DNA from: Streptomyces sp. FIT100 | GTDB lineage: Bacteria; Actinomycetota; Actinomycetes; Streptomycetales; Streptomycetaceae | NCBI RefSeq assembly: GCF_024584805.1 | Contig: NZ_CP075715.1 | Span: 3,730,526-3,794,525, forward strand | Direction of reading: 5' to 3' | DNA: 64,000 nucleotides | Part shown: positions 27,248 to 35,748 of the stretch, in pieces | Numbering within the stretch: the first letter of the stretch is position 1 | Layout of the letters: every line of letters begins with the position of its first letter | Made by a program: the position numbers and the translations under genes | The notes under the pieces: model-generated | Database searches by the model: none | What the model saw: the letters and a program-made list of their open reading frames with translations, nothing else | Told to the model about the DNA's origin: nothing

Positions 27248-28810
27248 TCAGGTGGTCGGGTCGGTCAGCCGGGGGTGTACCAGGTAGCGCGGCGAGGGCG
27301 GCCGGCCGCGACCTCCGGTGCGGACGATGGGTTGTGCCCGCACGTAACCGTGGTCTTCCAGCAGGGTCAGCGTCGGGTCCAAGTCCGCAGCGGTGGGGAA
27401 CTCCGAGCGGGAGAGCTTGACCATCAGGTCGCGCTTACTGACTTCGGTCCACCGGTGGGTGCGCAGCGCTTCCAGGACGCTTTGAGCACGCGCGGTGGTG
27501 TTGTCGGCTCCCATGACGTCGAACGCGGCAAGGGCATGGGCGGTGTAGTACTCGCCCAACTCGATGGCCGCGCTCATCGTGTCTTCGGTGACCGGGTGGG
27601 CGTAGCCGTTGCCGCCGTGTTCGGCGAGGTGCAGCAGTGCGGCCATGCGGGCGGTCGCCCCGGCAAGTTTTCCGGCCCAGTTGGAGATGTGGCCCAGCTT
27701 GCCGCCGCGTGCCTTGAGCTGTGGTTCGATGCGCTTCTGATAGGCGATCAGGGCCGCGTCCGCGTCCGGGCTGAGCTGGATGACGGCCGGGTCGGTCCAC
27801 TCCGCCAGGGACAGGGTGAGGTCGATGACCCGGGTGGTGTAGGCGGCGGCCGTCTCCTGCGGTACCGGGTCAGTGATGATCTCGCGGTCGCCGACCGTGG
27901 ACACCGGCAGGGAGTACAGGAAGCGGGCGAGCAGTCCGCGTCCCTCGAACCCCTTGACCTTGCCGATGTCCCTCAGGACGTCCGGCTGTACGGCGAGGCC
28001 GATGGTCAGGGCGGGGGTGTCGATGTACTCGCGGCGGGTCTGGCGGTTGACCCTCAGCCGGTCCCCGGCATGCCCCTTGAGGAAGACTTCCATGTTGGGG
28101 GCCCCGGAGTAGCGTCCGGCGATGATGTCGAAGATGCCGCCCTCAGCGCTCATCACCGACAGCCGGCCGCCCTGTTCGGCCATGAGCGAGGTGACCGTCT
28201 CGGGTGTCGAGTCGTCCGCCAATAGGACCGGTTCGGCGGGGACGGTGAGGGTGTCGGCCGTTTGCGCGAGGCCGACGGCGGTCGCCACCATGTCATCGCG
28301 CTTGTCGCCGTCGGCGGACGCGGCCTTGGCGGCGGCCTTGTCCGCCGCTTCCTTGGCCAACCGTGCCGTCAGCTCCGCTTCCACGATCACGGGCTTCATA
28401 GCCGTCTTGAGCTGCTTCTCCGCCTCATAGAGGGGGTTGGTCAGCAGCGCAAAGACGGCCGACTTGCGGTTCGCGGGCGGGAGTGCGACCACCGTGTAGA
28501 GGTTGGTGGGCTCACGCCAGTTGCCGCGGACGTGGACCACGGACCGACCGCCGGCCGCCGTGGCGAGCGTGGAGAGGGCGATGGACCCGGGGAGGTCAAC
28601 TGGAGTCTGTGTCTCCTCCGCGACGGCCGCCACGAACTCCCCGAGCCAGGAGGGGAAGACGTGTGCGGGGAACGGCGGACGCTCGCGGCGGCCGGTGAGG
28701 GGAACGGGGTCCTCCCATGCCTCTGGTGCCGTGTCGTCCTCGCCGGAGGGTTGTTCCAGGGTGGGCAGTCCGGCCCACAGGTCGGGGCTGTCCACAGGCT
28801 GTGTGGTCAT
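27248..28810 (-). CDS. DUF3987 replication-associated protein
   Basis: The 520-residue protein matches the DUF3987 family found beside Prim-Pol proteins in actinobacterial plasmids and AICEs. Visible features are FPSWLGEFVAAVAEETQTPVD, VALPPANRKSAVFALLTNP (a P-loop-like turn with Arg in place of the usual Gly), a long Ala/Lys-rich helix (ARLAKEAADKAAAKAAS), and LSVMSAEGGIFDIIAGRYSG. DUF3987 is related to helicase/primase-associated ATPases. The ATG at 28810 overlaps the preceding stop (ATGA) and GGGAGGG lies upstream. It is last in the replication operon and abuts the iteron array. Confidence 0.8.
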   Translation of the reverse strand: MTTQPVDSPDLWAGLPTLEQPSGEDDTAPEAWEDPVPLTGRRERPPFPAHVFPSWLGEFVAAVAEETQTPVDLPGSIALSTLATAAGGRSVVHVRGNWREPTNLYTVVALPPANRKSAVFALLTNPLYEAEKQLKTAMKPVIVEAELTARLAKEAADKAAAKAASADGDKRDDMVATAVGLAQTADTLTVPAEPVLLADDSTPETVTSLMAEQGGRLSVMSAEGGIFDIIAGRYSGAPNMEVFLKGHAGDRLRVNRQTRREYIDTPALTIGLAVQPDVLRDIGKVKGFEGRGLLARFLYSLPVSTVGDREIITDPVPQETAAAYTTRVIDLTLSLAEWTDPAVIQLSPDADAALIAYQKRIEPQLKARGGKLGHISNWAGKLAGATARMAALLHLAEHGGNGYAHPVTEDTMSAAIELGEYYTAHALAAFDVMGADNTTARAQSVLEALRTHRWTEVSKRDLMVKLSRSEFPTAADLDPTLTLLEDHGYVRAQPIVRTGGRGRPPSPRYLVHPRLTDPTT

Positions 28811-29130
28811 GAGGCCGCCCTCCCTTCGGCGGTGGTGGTGTGGGGGCAGACGCCGGCACGGACGCGGGCAGTCAGCCTGGCAACGGCGGCGCGGCCACGG
28901 GCGCGTTCGTGAAGCCCGCAGGCACACAGCCAGTCGGCAACGGCCATGCCCTCGCACTGGGTGTGCAGGCCCGGTTGGATGCCGGTGACGGTGACCGTCT
29001 GCGGGTCAGAACTAAGGGCAGAAAGGACGCCCTTGCGGGCGACGCCCTTCGGTTCGCCCACGGCCGGCCGTGGCGGGCCCTGTACGGCGTCCTGAGGGTC
29101 GTTCGCGGGGGTTCGTGATGCTTTGTTCAT
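28807..29130 (-). CDS. small Cys-containing protein of the replication operon
   Basis: The 107-residue protein of unknown function lies between the Prim-Pol and DUF3987 genes and overlaps both by 4 nt (ATGA). A variable N-terminal half is followed by HTQCEGMAVADWLCACGLHERARGRAAVARL and a last Cys/His pair (VCPHTT), which could bind zinc. The tight coupling suggests a replication accessory role, inferred from position only. Confidence 0.65.
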   Translation of the reverse strand: MNKASRTPANDPQDAVQGPPRPAVGEPKGVARKGVLSALSSDPQTVTVTGIQPGLHTQCEGMAVADWLCACGLHERARGRAAVARLTARVRAGVCPHTTTAEGRAAS

Positions 29131-30050
29131 GCCGCGCACCCCGATGCCGTCTCAAGGCCGTTGGTGACTGCGCGGCGGGCGTAGGTCTCCGGAACGCCCA
29201 CACAGACGGCGGCGGTCACGATCTCCTCGCCGATCGCTGCGAGTCCGCAGGGACCGGGGCATCCGGTGTGCTGGGCGGCGAGGAACCGGGCGACGCCGAA
29301 CGCCTGTGATCCGGCGCCGGATTCGGTGCGGGCCCGTACGAGGGCGAGGCCGCGTTCGAGGCCGGTGCGGACGTAGCGCTCGGTGTGGCGGCACCCGGTG
29401 GCCACGGCCCGGTCCCAGGTGGCGCGCGCTGAGACAGAAGAGACCACCCCGCGCCGCGCGGGGGTGGTGTCTTCCTTCACCACCAGGGCGCGCACGGCCT
29501 CCGGCAGAGCGGCCATACGGCCAGTCCCCGGTTCCAGCCAACGCACGTACTGCATCAGCGACTTGACGTCGACACCCGGAAGCACGGCGTTCGACGACGG
29601 CATGGCGCCCCGGTACAGCCAGTGCTCACCCCGCGTCGTCTGCACCGTGCGCGTGGCGGGCAGAGTCGCGCGGGCCCAGTCGACGGCCGCCGCGTTGTCC
29701 AGGTCGACCACGGTCAGCCCGGCCCCGCCAGGGTGGTAGGCGACCGCCACCGCCTCATGCCACGCCGACGCCCACACGGGCGAGGCGAGGACGTCCGGGT
29801 CAGTGGTCGCGGCGGCCCACGCGTGACACGGGGCGGGGCACCGGCAGGGGCCCGCCACCTTCATGTTGGGCCGCCCCCCGCACCGGGGCGGGCGGCCCGC
29901 GCAGGTGCGGCAGTTACCGAACGGCACCTTGCCCTGCCGCAGGGGCAGGACCGAGACACCGGCCGCCGCGAGTCGGAGCGCGGTGCGCAGGTGGTTCCCG
30001 TCTGGATGATCCCCGTCGACGGAACGTCGGGGCTGGCAGTCAGGTGTCAT
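29127..30050 (-). CDS. bifunctional DNA primase/polymerase (Prim-Pol) replication protein
   Basis: The 307-residue protein starts a leftward replication operon. After ALRLAAAGVSVLPLRQGKVPF, the usual Prim-Pol opening, come Cys/His clusters (CRTCAGRPPRCGG, CRCPAPCHAW) and the catalytic acidic motif LTVVDLDNAAAVDWA, then TRTVQTTRGEHWLY. Prim-Pol proteins initiate replication in one class of AICEs (RepPP). The ATG at 30050 follows AGGAG, and a hairpin element lies 24 nt upstream. Confidence 0.88.
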   Translation of the reverse strand: MTPDCQPRRSVDGDHPDGNHLRTALRLAAAGVSVLPLRQGKVPFGNCRTCAGRPPRCGGRPNMKVAGPCRCPAPCHAWAAATTDPDVLASPVWASAWHEAVAVAYHPGGAGLTVVDLDNAAAVDWARATLPATRTVQTTRGEHWLYRGAMPSSNAVLPGVDVKSLMQYVRWLEPGTGRMAALPEAVRALVVKEDTTPARRGVVSSVSARATWDRAVATGCRHTERYVRTGLERGLALVRARTESGAGSQAFGVARFLAAQHTGCPGPCGLAAIGEEIVTAAVCVGVPETYARRAVTNGLETASGCAA

Positions 30051-30074
30051 GCTGTAGGTCTCCTGTTCTGCAAC

Positions 30075-30133
30075 GTCGGGATTGGGAGACCGAGGGCGGC
30101 GGGTTGTCCTTGTCCGGGAGCCGCCGCCCTCGG
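30075..30133 (-). promoter_or_regulatory. AICE hairpin element, copy 2 (Prim-Pol leader)
   Basis: A 13-bp stem (30090-30102 with 30121-30133) encloses the same loop CTCCCGGACAAGGACAAC on the minus strand. The 3' flank is CGGTCTCCCAATCCCGAC, ending 24 nt before the Prim-Pol ATG. It lies just after the stop of the preceding gene (30140). Confidence 0.82.
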
Positions 30134-30139
30134 GCGTAG

Positions 30140-30601
30140 CTACTGGCAGTCGGTGAGCGTGTGCGCGTACTGCTGGCGGACGTAGGCACGCGGGTCGCAG
30201 ATGACACCCGGCTGGTCCATGTCGAGCAGGAACACGGCCGCCGCGTGCGCGGTCTCGGTGGCGTCCGTGACATCGGGCTCGTCAAGCAAGGCGATGCGGT
30301 CGAGCAGGGCGGCCTTGCGTAGGTAGAACTCCCGGTCCAGCTCGGTGTAGCACTCGGCATCGGCGAGGCTGTGGGAGATCCACCCGATCTCGCTGTTGAT
30401 GCTGGGGGCGCCCGCGTACGCCTGCTCGGGGGCGGGCCAGTCCTCGGGGTCGGGGCGATGATCGGCGGTGAGGTAGAGGCGGGTGCGCTTACCGTCTCGG
30501 GTCGGGTACCGGCGCACGTCACCGGTGGCGAACGTGGTGGTGAGTGCGATGGTGACGCGGTCAGTGTCGGCGGGGTCGCAGATGACGCGGATCTCGAACA
30601 C
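30140..30601 (-). CDS. AICE hypothetical protein
   Basis: The 153-residue acidic, soluble protein has a GTG at 30601 preceded by GGAG. It opens VFEIRVICDPADTDRVTIAL and has a ferredoxin-like alternation (TGDVRRYPTRDGKRTRLYLTAD). The rest is helical (SEIGWISHSLADAECYTELDREFYLRKAALLDRIALL). No family can be named. It follows the Spd-like gene by 11 nt, so the two are co-transcribed. Confidence 0.7.
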   Translation of the reverse strand: MFEIRVICDPADTDRVTIALTTTFATGDVRRYPTRDGKRTRLYLTADHRPDPEDWPAPEQAYAGAPSINSEIGWISHSLADAECYTELDREFYLRKAALLDRIALLDEPDVTDATETAHAAAVFLLDMDQPGVICDPRAYVRQQYAHTLTDCQ

Positions 30602-30612
30602 GGGGGCTCCTG

Positions 30613-31077
30613 TCAGCCGTGGAAGTGGTTGCGCTTGATCACGGCCTTGCGGATGTTGACCGTGGTGGCGCCCTGGTGGCCGCTCGCGCTGAAGATCTGC
30701 ACGGCGATCCAGCCGCCGAAGATGACGGCGGCGAGGATGATGAGCTGCTGCACGAGCGCGGCGAGCGCGGCGATGAACGAGGTGAGCAGGAGCAGTCCGC
30801 CGCACACTGCAAGGAAGCCGACGCCTCCGAGGGCGACGTTCACCGCTGCCCGCGAGACGGGCGGCTTGGCCGTGACCGGTTCCGGGCGGGCGGGTTCGAT
30901 GGCGTAGCCGGTGACGACGCGGCCGTCGGGGAGGACGATGCTCGCCACGGCCGGGACGTGGCCCGGCTGCATCGGCACAAGCGGCGCCGCCATCGGCACG
31001 GCGGGCGTGATCGGGGTGGGGTGGTGGACCTCGATGGCCCGCTCTACGGCCGTGCGGCTGGGGTGGTCGGGGTGCAT
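30613..31077 (-). CDS. small membrane protein, Spd-like (plasmid spread)
   Basis: The 154-residue protein has a proline-rich N-terminal half and two adjacent hydrophobic helices: AAVNVALGGVGFLAVCGGLLLLTSF and LAALVQQLIILAAVIFGGWIAVQIF. A basic C-terminus follows (RKAVIKRNHFHG). Small membrane proteins of this layout next to TraB genes in Streptomyces plasmids and AICEs serve in intramycelial spread (Spd). Function is inferred from topology and context. Confidence 0.65.
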   Translation of the reverse strand: MHPDHPSRTAVERAIEVHHPTPITPAVPMAAPLVPMQPGHVPAVASIVLPDGRVVTGYAIEPARPEPVTAKPPVSRAAVNVALGGVGFLAVCGGLLLLTSFIAALAALVQQLIILAAVIFGGWIAVQIFSASGHQGATTVNIRKAVIKRNHFHG

Positions 31078-31099
31078 GTGGAATCCCTTCCGGAGGTGG

Positions 31100-31260
31100 G
31101 TCAGGGAGGCAGCGGCACCCCCTTGGGGGTGCGTGTGGAGGGGGTTTCTGGGGTGCTGATCTGCGGTGCCTCCCTGACTCCCTGGACGATCATTTGTGCT
31201 GGTCAGGGCCAGGGAGGTGGGTCAGGGAGGGGGTGAGGGAGTTCTCCCTGTCTCCCTGAC
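31100..31260. repeat. clustered 9-bp inverted/direct repeats, candidate clt transfer locus
   Basis: GTCAGGGAG occurs at 31100 and 31221 and inverted as CTCCCTGAC at 31170 and 31252, with several degenerate copies (such as 31202). A hairpin GCACCCCC-TT-GGGGGTGC lies at 31115-31132. The 207-bp region is gene-free just downstream of the translocase gene. TraB proteins of Streptomyces recognise clusters of 8-bp repeats in clt near tra; this is a candidate of that kind. Confidence 0.6.
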
Positions 31261-31284
31261 CCGCCGGGGGTTGGCTCCCTGTCG

Positions 31285-33405
31285 TCAGTCGGTGGAAGCG
31301 GAACCTTCGTTGTTGCGGTTGGTGAGGGCGCGGGCGACGCGTTCGCGGGCGACGACCATGACGCCGTCGGACTTGTACGGTTCGGCGCCGGCGTCGTCCA
31401 GGACGCGCTTGAGGTCGATGAACGACCAGCTGCCGTAGGCGTCCGTGTTCCGTGTGGCGAGCCGCGCGAGGACGTCTTTGGTCCGCACGCGGGGTGCGTC
31501 GCCGATGACGGTGGCGATGTCGGCGAGCGGGTCGTGCTCTGCGCCACGGTCGATGGCGTGCAGGGTGGTGACGCCGTCCCGGATCGCCTTGGCGCGGTCG
31601 GTGATGGCTTCGGCGGCGTCGTCGTCGATGTAGTGCGTGCGCACGGTGATGGACGACTGTCCGGCCGGGATGGTGATGCCGTCGGAGGCGACGACCAGGG
31701 TTCCCCGGTCCAGGCCCGGACGCAGCAGGTTCGGAGCCGCCCCGCCGTCGACCGCCTTGTCCCCCAGGGCCATGCGGGCCTGGGACTCGGTGCCAAGGGC
31801 GAGGGAGGCGCGGGTGTGGGCGCCCTCGCGGACCAGCTTGGGCAGGTTCTCGTTGGTCGGGTCCTGGGTGCCCTGCCACATCAGCACGTTCACGGCCCGC
31901 CCCTGGTTGTGGATCTTCCGGACGGCCATGAAGTACCGGGAGTTGGCCTTCGCGCCGCCGTAGGGGCGCTTGTCGTCGTCCTTGGCCGGGCACATGAACG
32001 CCACCTGCGCCTCGTCGACCAGGACGATCAGCGGCGGGAACACGGTGCCGGGCGGGGCCTGGATACGGCGGTTCATCTCGTCCACCGCGCCTTCGACCAT
32101 CTCGGTCACCTGGATCACGTGCTCGTCCGTGGGGCCCTGGATCAGGGTCGTGGCGAGGCCGTCGAACATGGCCCAGTCACCCACGCCCTTGAGGTCACCC
32201 ATGAGGAACTGCACCGACTTGTCCAGCGAGAGCCACAGGGCCAGGGAGCGCAGGGCCACGGTCTTGCCCTGGTTCGACAGGCCCGTGATGAGCAGGTGGC
32301 GCTGGTAGAGGCTCAGGGCGGCGGCGTCGCCGCGCAGGTCCTGCCCCCACGGTGCCTTGCCCGTCTTGTAGTTGGCGGTCAGCGTGGCGTCGGTGGTCAG
32401 CGGGGACGGGCCGATCGGCTCATCCAGCGCACCACTGTCGGCGATCCACAGCCGCACGGTGCGGGCGGCCTGCGGGATGGTGATGAACACCTCGTGCTCA
32501 TGCCGGGTGAGGTTCTCCGCGAGCTTGCGGCGCTTGCTCTGCACCTCGTTGGTGGAGACGCCGGAGGGGAGGGTGACGTCGACTTCGACGCCGCATCCGG
32601 CGATCCGGATCGGACCCAGCATCGAGGCGCCGGCATCGCCCATCTCCTTGATGGCCCGCGCCAGAGCCGGGACGCCCAGATCGCGCAGGGCCTTGACCAC
32701 AATCGACGGAGTGATCGGCTCACCCTCACTCGACCGGATATTGGCCGGCAGGGCCCAGTTCGGTGCGGCCTGCTGCTTGCAGCCCACCGACCACAGGGCG
32801 AGCAGCGCGAGGAACGGGCCGACGCTGATCAGCGGACCCCACACCACCTGAACGATGGTGATCATCAGGGCGATGAACTCGATGACCGCCGACAGCGGAG
32901 TGACGACGTCGGTGATGTCCTTGTTGGCGATGGCCATGACGACCCCGAGGGCGACCAGACCGCCTATGCCCATGCCGGTGCCGACCAGGGCGCCCTTGGC
33001 CGCGTCCACAGGCGAGTGCAGCAGATCCATACGGCGCCGATGGCGGGCGTCACGGAAGCGCTGCAACCGCTCCTCCCACTCCTGCGCCACCTCATAGTTC
33101 CCCGCGGCCTCAGCCGCACGCAGCATCCGCTCGTAGCGGGCACCGGTACGGCCGTCCCAGGTACGACGCACCACGATCCGACCCCCGTTGAACGTGTAGA
33201 GGCTGTGCCGCGCCATCGCCCGCGCGGACGCCTTCGTGTGCTCGTGCGTGACCGCCGTCTTCACGGCACGCCCCGAGCGCACCCACAGCGGAACGGGCTT
33301 GGCGGGCGCGGGGTCGGGGACCACGGTCAGCGTGGTCACGGTCTCGGTCGTGGTGTTGGCGGGCGGATCGGTCTTCTTGTGCAGGTGAACGACGGTGTCA
33401 CCCAT
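31285..33405 (-). CDS. FtsK/SpoIIIE-type DNA translocase, TraB-like transfer protein
   Basis: The 706-residue protein is the expected conjugation motor. After about 130 polar residues come two to three membrane segments (GALVGTGMGIGGLVALGVVMAIA, VIEFIALMITIVQVVWGPLISVGPFLALLAL in parts). A linker domain precedes the ATPase: Walker A ITGLSNQGKTVALRSL, Walker B PLIVLVDEAQVAF, and WQGTQDPTNENLP. A C-terminal winged-helix-like region (VRTKDVLARLATRN...FIDLKRVLDDAGAEP) may read the DNA repeats nearby. The ATG at 33405 starts MGDTVVHLHKK; upstream open codons lack support. Confidence 0.9.
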   Translation of the reverse strand: MGDTVVHLHKKTDPPANTTTETVTTLTVVPDPAPAKPVPLWVRSGRAVKTAVTHEHTKASARAMARHSLYTFNGGRIVVRRTWDGRTGARYERMLRAAEAAGNYEVAQEWEERLQRFRDARHRRRMDLLHSPVDAAKGALVGTGMGIGGLVALGVVMAIANKDITDVVTPLSAVIEFIALMITIVQVVWGPLISVGPFLALLALWSVGCKQQAAPNWALPANIRSSEGEPITPSIVVKALRDLGVPALARAIKEMGDAGASMLGPIRIAGCGVEVDVTLPSGVSTNEVQSKRRKLAENLTRHEHEVFITIPQAARTVRLWIADSGALDEPIGPSPLTTDATLTANYKTGKAPWGQDLRGDAAALSLYQRHLLITGLSNQGKTVALRSLALWLSLDKSVQFLMGDLKGVGDWAMFDGLATTLIQGPTDEHVIQVTEMVEGAVDEMNRRIQAPPGTVFPPLIVLVDEAQVAFMCPAKDDDKRPYGGAKANSRYFMAVRKIHNQGRAVNVLMWQGTQDPTNENLPKLVREGAHTRASLALGTESQARMALGDKAVDGGAAPNLLRPGLDRGTLVVASDGITIPAGQSSITVRTHYIDDDAAEAITDRAKAIRDGVTTLHAIDRGAEHDPLADIATVIGDAPRVRTKDVLARLATRNTDAYGSWSFIDLKRVLDDAGAEPYKSDGVMVVARERVARALTNRNNEGSASTD

Positions 33406-33462
33406 GACAGGCAAACTCCTGACTACCCCAGTGGGGCGGGAAGTTGAGGGGGAGAGGCTGGG

Positions 33463-33493
33463 CGCCCCGCCCGGGTTGAGGGCGGGCGGGGCG
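33463..33493 (-). terminator. hairpin between the small-gene operon and the translocase gene
   Basis: A 10-bp GC-only stem (CGCCCCGCCC, 33463-33472, with 33484-33493) and an 11-nt loop lie in the 94-nt gap. It could attenuate read-through into the translocase gene. Confidence 0.55.
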
Positions 33494-33499
33494 GGAGGT

Positions 33500-33799
33500 T
33501 CAGGCGCTGTGACGGGCGCGGTTCTCCGCGTGGCTGAGCTGGCATGCCTCGGTACGCGGGCCGTCGATCCAGCAGAAGGGGCGCAGGGTGTCGGCGGCCG
33601 TGAAGACGCGGATCGCGGCGCCCGCCGGGGCGTTGGGGAGTGCGTAGACACGCCCGCCCTGCAATGACGCCAGGAGCCGGGCGGCGTGGTGCTCGCAGCC
33701 GTCCGCGCCCGCGTTCGTGCGGTCCAGCACGGTCACCGCGACCGGGCCGCCGCACGGCGTCGGGTCGTCCGGGTGGGCGGCAGGGCAACGAGGGTCCAT
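33500..33799 (-). CDS. small AICE protein with Cys/His residues
   Basis: The 99-residue protein starts MDPRCPAAHPDDPTPCGG and contains DGCEHHAARLLASL, PFCWIDG and EACQLSHAENRA. Four Cys and several His could form a zinc site. Start ATG 33799 lies 2 nt after the upstream stop, so it is translationally coupled. No function can be assigned. The tail resembles other small AICE proteins of the transfer operon. Confidence 0.65.
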   Translation of the reverse strand: MDPRCPAAHPDDPTPCGGPVAVTVLDRTNAGADGCEHHAARLLASLQGGRVYALPNAPAGAAIRVFTAADTLRPFCWIDGPRTEACQLSHAENRARHSA

Positions 33800-33801
33800 G
33801 C

Positions 33802-33972
33802 TCACCACCACCGGGACGGCTTCTTGGGCACGAGGTAGGGGTGGCCGTTGATCATGTGGTCCACGCACTGCGGGCAGTCCTCCCGGGGCCCGAGCTTGCG
33901 GTGGATACGCGAGTCGTGGGCGTGTTGCCAGCACTGCGGGCACTCACCCGGAGGCGTCTGGATGCCGGGCAT
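33802..33972 (-). CDS. tiny double CPxC zinc-ribbon protein
   Basis: The 56-residue protein has two Cys pairs, ECPQCWQHAHDSRIH and DCPQCVDHMINGH, in the spacing of a zinc-binding fold. It ends PKKPSRWW. The ATG at 33972 lies 2 nt after the stop of the gene before it. The next gene upstream ends in nearly the same tail (AAKKSSGWW). Role unknown; nucleic-acid or protein binding is plausible. Confidence 0.65.
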   Translation of the reverse strand: MPGIQTPPGECPQCWQHAHDSRIHRKLGPREDCPQCVDHMINGHPYLVPKKPSRWW

Positions 33973-33974
33973 GG

Positions 33975-34292
33975 TCACCACCACCCCGACGACTTCTTGG
34001 CCGCCTTCGCGGTAGCGGCCTCGTTCACGACCCGCTGACGCTCGGTGTGCAGGGCGGCGATCTCCGCGACCAGCCGCGTTTCCGCGCTCTGCCACGCGGT
34101 CTCAATACACCGCTCGGCCTGTCCGGTGCTGCGGCCCCGGACGACGCGGTAGGAGCCGCCGACGGCGGAGGCGAGGACGGCGCGTCGCTCGTGACTGTCG
34201 AGCGGCCACAATTCGCGGTTGCGGACGGCTTCCAGCTTGCGGGTCGTCTGCCGGATCTCCCGATCCAGACGACGGGTGTCGGGCTTGCCCAT
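33975..34292 (-). CDS. small helical AICE protein ending KKSSGWW
   Basis: The 105-residue basic, helical protein reads MGKPDTRRLDREIRQTTRKL, RRAVLASAVGGSYRVVRGRS and ETRLVAEIAALHTERQRVV, a likely coiled coil. It ends KKSSGWW. The start at ATG 34292 is 2 nt after the upstream stop (34295). There is no recognisable domain. It belongs to the coupled operon running from 36041 to 33500. Confidence 0.65.
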   Translation of the reverse strand: MGKPDTRRLDREIRQTTRKLEAVRNRELWPLDSHERRAVLASAVGGSYRVVRGRSTGQAERCIETAWQSAETRLVAEIAALHTERQRVVNEAATAKAAKKSSGWW

Positions 34293-34294
34293 GG

Positions 34295-34642
34295 TCACGT
34301 ACTCCTCGGGGAATCGCAGAGGTCGGGGGAGGTGCAGGGCACACAGGTGCCGAGCGAGGCGGGAATGACGTATCCCGCGTCCCGGCGGCACTGTGGGCAG
34401 GTGCGGCGCGCTTGGTTGGCCTTGGCCAAAGCAGCCCACCGGGCCGGGGTCATCGGCCGGACGGGCTTGGCGCGGTCGATGCGGTAGAGGAAGGCGACCA
34501 ACGGTGGACGCTTGCGTCGGGGCCGCTCGACCTGTGCCGCCACCCCCTGGCCACCCGGACGCAGCCCGAGGGCGCGGAGCTGGCGGTAGGTGGCGTAGCC
34601 GTCCGGGGCGAGGCGCCACCGGAACACCGGCAGTACCCCCAT
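34295..34642 (-). CDS. RRQRL-motif-type small zinc-binding protein
   Basis: The 115-residue protein contains the motif region GYATYRQLRALGLRPGG followed by a basic stretch and two CPxC-like pairs (RTCPQCRRDAGYV and GTCVPC). It resembles the small zinc-binding proteins called RRQRL-motif proteins in actinobacterial mobile elements; here the motif is degenerate (YRQLR). Its ATG overlaps the stop of the DUF2637 gene (TGATG). Function is not known. Confidence 0.7.
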   Translation of the reverse strand: MGVLPVFRWRLAPDGYATYRQLRALGLRPGGQGVAAQVERPRRKRPPLVAFLYRIDRAKPVRPMTPARWAALAKANQARRTCPQCRRDAGYVIPASLGTCVPCTSPDLCDSPRST

Positions 34643-35748
34643 CACGCGGCCTCAGCCGCGGCGGCGCGTTCGGCGAGGATCGTGTCCCGCAGGGACCGGG
34701 CGTTCGCGGGCGATGTGTGGATCGCGCGGCGGATGCCTTCGCCGGTCACCTTCGCGTCCGGCCAATCGGCCGTTGCTGCCCGCGCTTCGGCGAGCAACTG
34801 TTCCGGCGTGCGCTTCGGTCGATTCGACTTCGCCACCGCCGGGACACGGCCGGTGGCGCGGCGCGGTCGGGTCGACTCAGCGGCCGCCGCGCGGTGCTCG
34901 ATCGAGGCGACCGGAGCGGTGCCGGCCGGTGGGAGTGGCTTGAGCGGCATCGACTTGCCCAGGTCGACTGCGACTGGATCGGGCAGGGTCAGCCGGGTCA
35001 GCGTCACCACCGGGTCGGGGGTCGATTCGGGCAGGTCAGCCGTAGACCGTTTCCTCTCGGTCTCAGTGGATTCCTCCGCATTTGCGGTCGGGGTGGGATC
35101 GAGGGCGATCCGCCCGAACATCGCGGCGAGCGCGGCGTCCGCACCGGCAGTGACGCGGTCGCGCTGGACGTTCAGCAGCCTCGATCCGAGCGCTACGTCC
35201 CCGACCCCGACTTTGCGGGCCAGCCGCCACGATGCCCGGTCCGAACGCTTCCGCACCCGACTGGTCGGGTGATGTGCGGCGCGGGCGCGGTGGTAGGCGA
35301 GGGCCTGCACCAGATCGGCGGTGTGGCGCTCGTTCTCCGCGTCGCGGCCGTCGGTGTGCACCACGATCCGCCGGGCCAGGAACGCCATGCCCTCAGCCGA
35401 GACGGACATGCCCATCGGAGTCAGGGCGTAGATCACGGTCCGGCCCAGGTCGGGGGCGGCCATCGCTCCCATGACGGCGGCGGCGGCCGGCAGTGCCCAC
35501 AGTCCGGCGCGGATGATGCGCGGGGAGGACTGTCCCAGCATGGTCAGTCCCAGCAGGACCAGGGCGAGCACAGCGGTGGCGCCCTCGCCAGCGGCGAGCG
35601 CACCGAGTGCGGTGCCCTTGCCGTAGGCGTGGCCGATGTTGGAGTAGGTACCGATCCCACCGAACACGCCCGTGGCCAGCATCGGCACGAACGCAGCCGT
35701 CAGCACGCTGGTCTGAACCCTGGTCAGCGACTTGCGGGTCTCACTCAT
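34642..35748 (-). CDS. DUF2637-type membrane protein (Spd/transfer operon)
   Basis: The 368-residue protein has four membrane helices in its first 130 residues (TSVLTAAFVPMLATGVFGGIG, GATAVLALVLLGLTML, AGLWALPAAAAVMGAMA, and a weaker one). It has a basic, disordered middle and a C-terminal helix-turn-helix-like region (RTPEQLLAEARAATADWPDAKVTGEGIRRAI). DUF2637 proteins are common in AICE and plasmid transfer regions. The start ATG 35748 overlaps the upstream stop by 4 nt. The DNA-binding tail may connect the membrane pore with element DNA. Confidence 0.75.
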   Translation of the reverse strand: MSETRKSLTRVQTSVLTAAFVPMLATGVFGGIGTYSNIGHAYGKGTALGALAAGEGATAVLALVLLGLTMLGQSSPRIIRAGLWALPAAAAVMGAMAAPDLGRTVIYALTPMGMSVSAEGMAFLARRIVVHTDGRDAENERHTADLVQALAYHRARAAHHPTSRVRKRSDRASWRLARKVGVGDVALGSRLLNVQRDRVTAGADAALAAMFGRIALDPTPTANAEESTETERKRSTADLPESTPDPVVTLTRLTLPDPVAVDLGKSMPLKPLPPAGTAPVASIEHRAAAAESTRPRRATGRVPAVAKSNRPKRTPEQLLAEARAATADWPDAKVTGEGIRRAIHTSPANARSLRDTILAERAAAAEAA

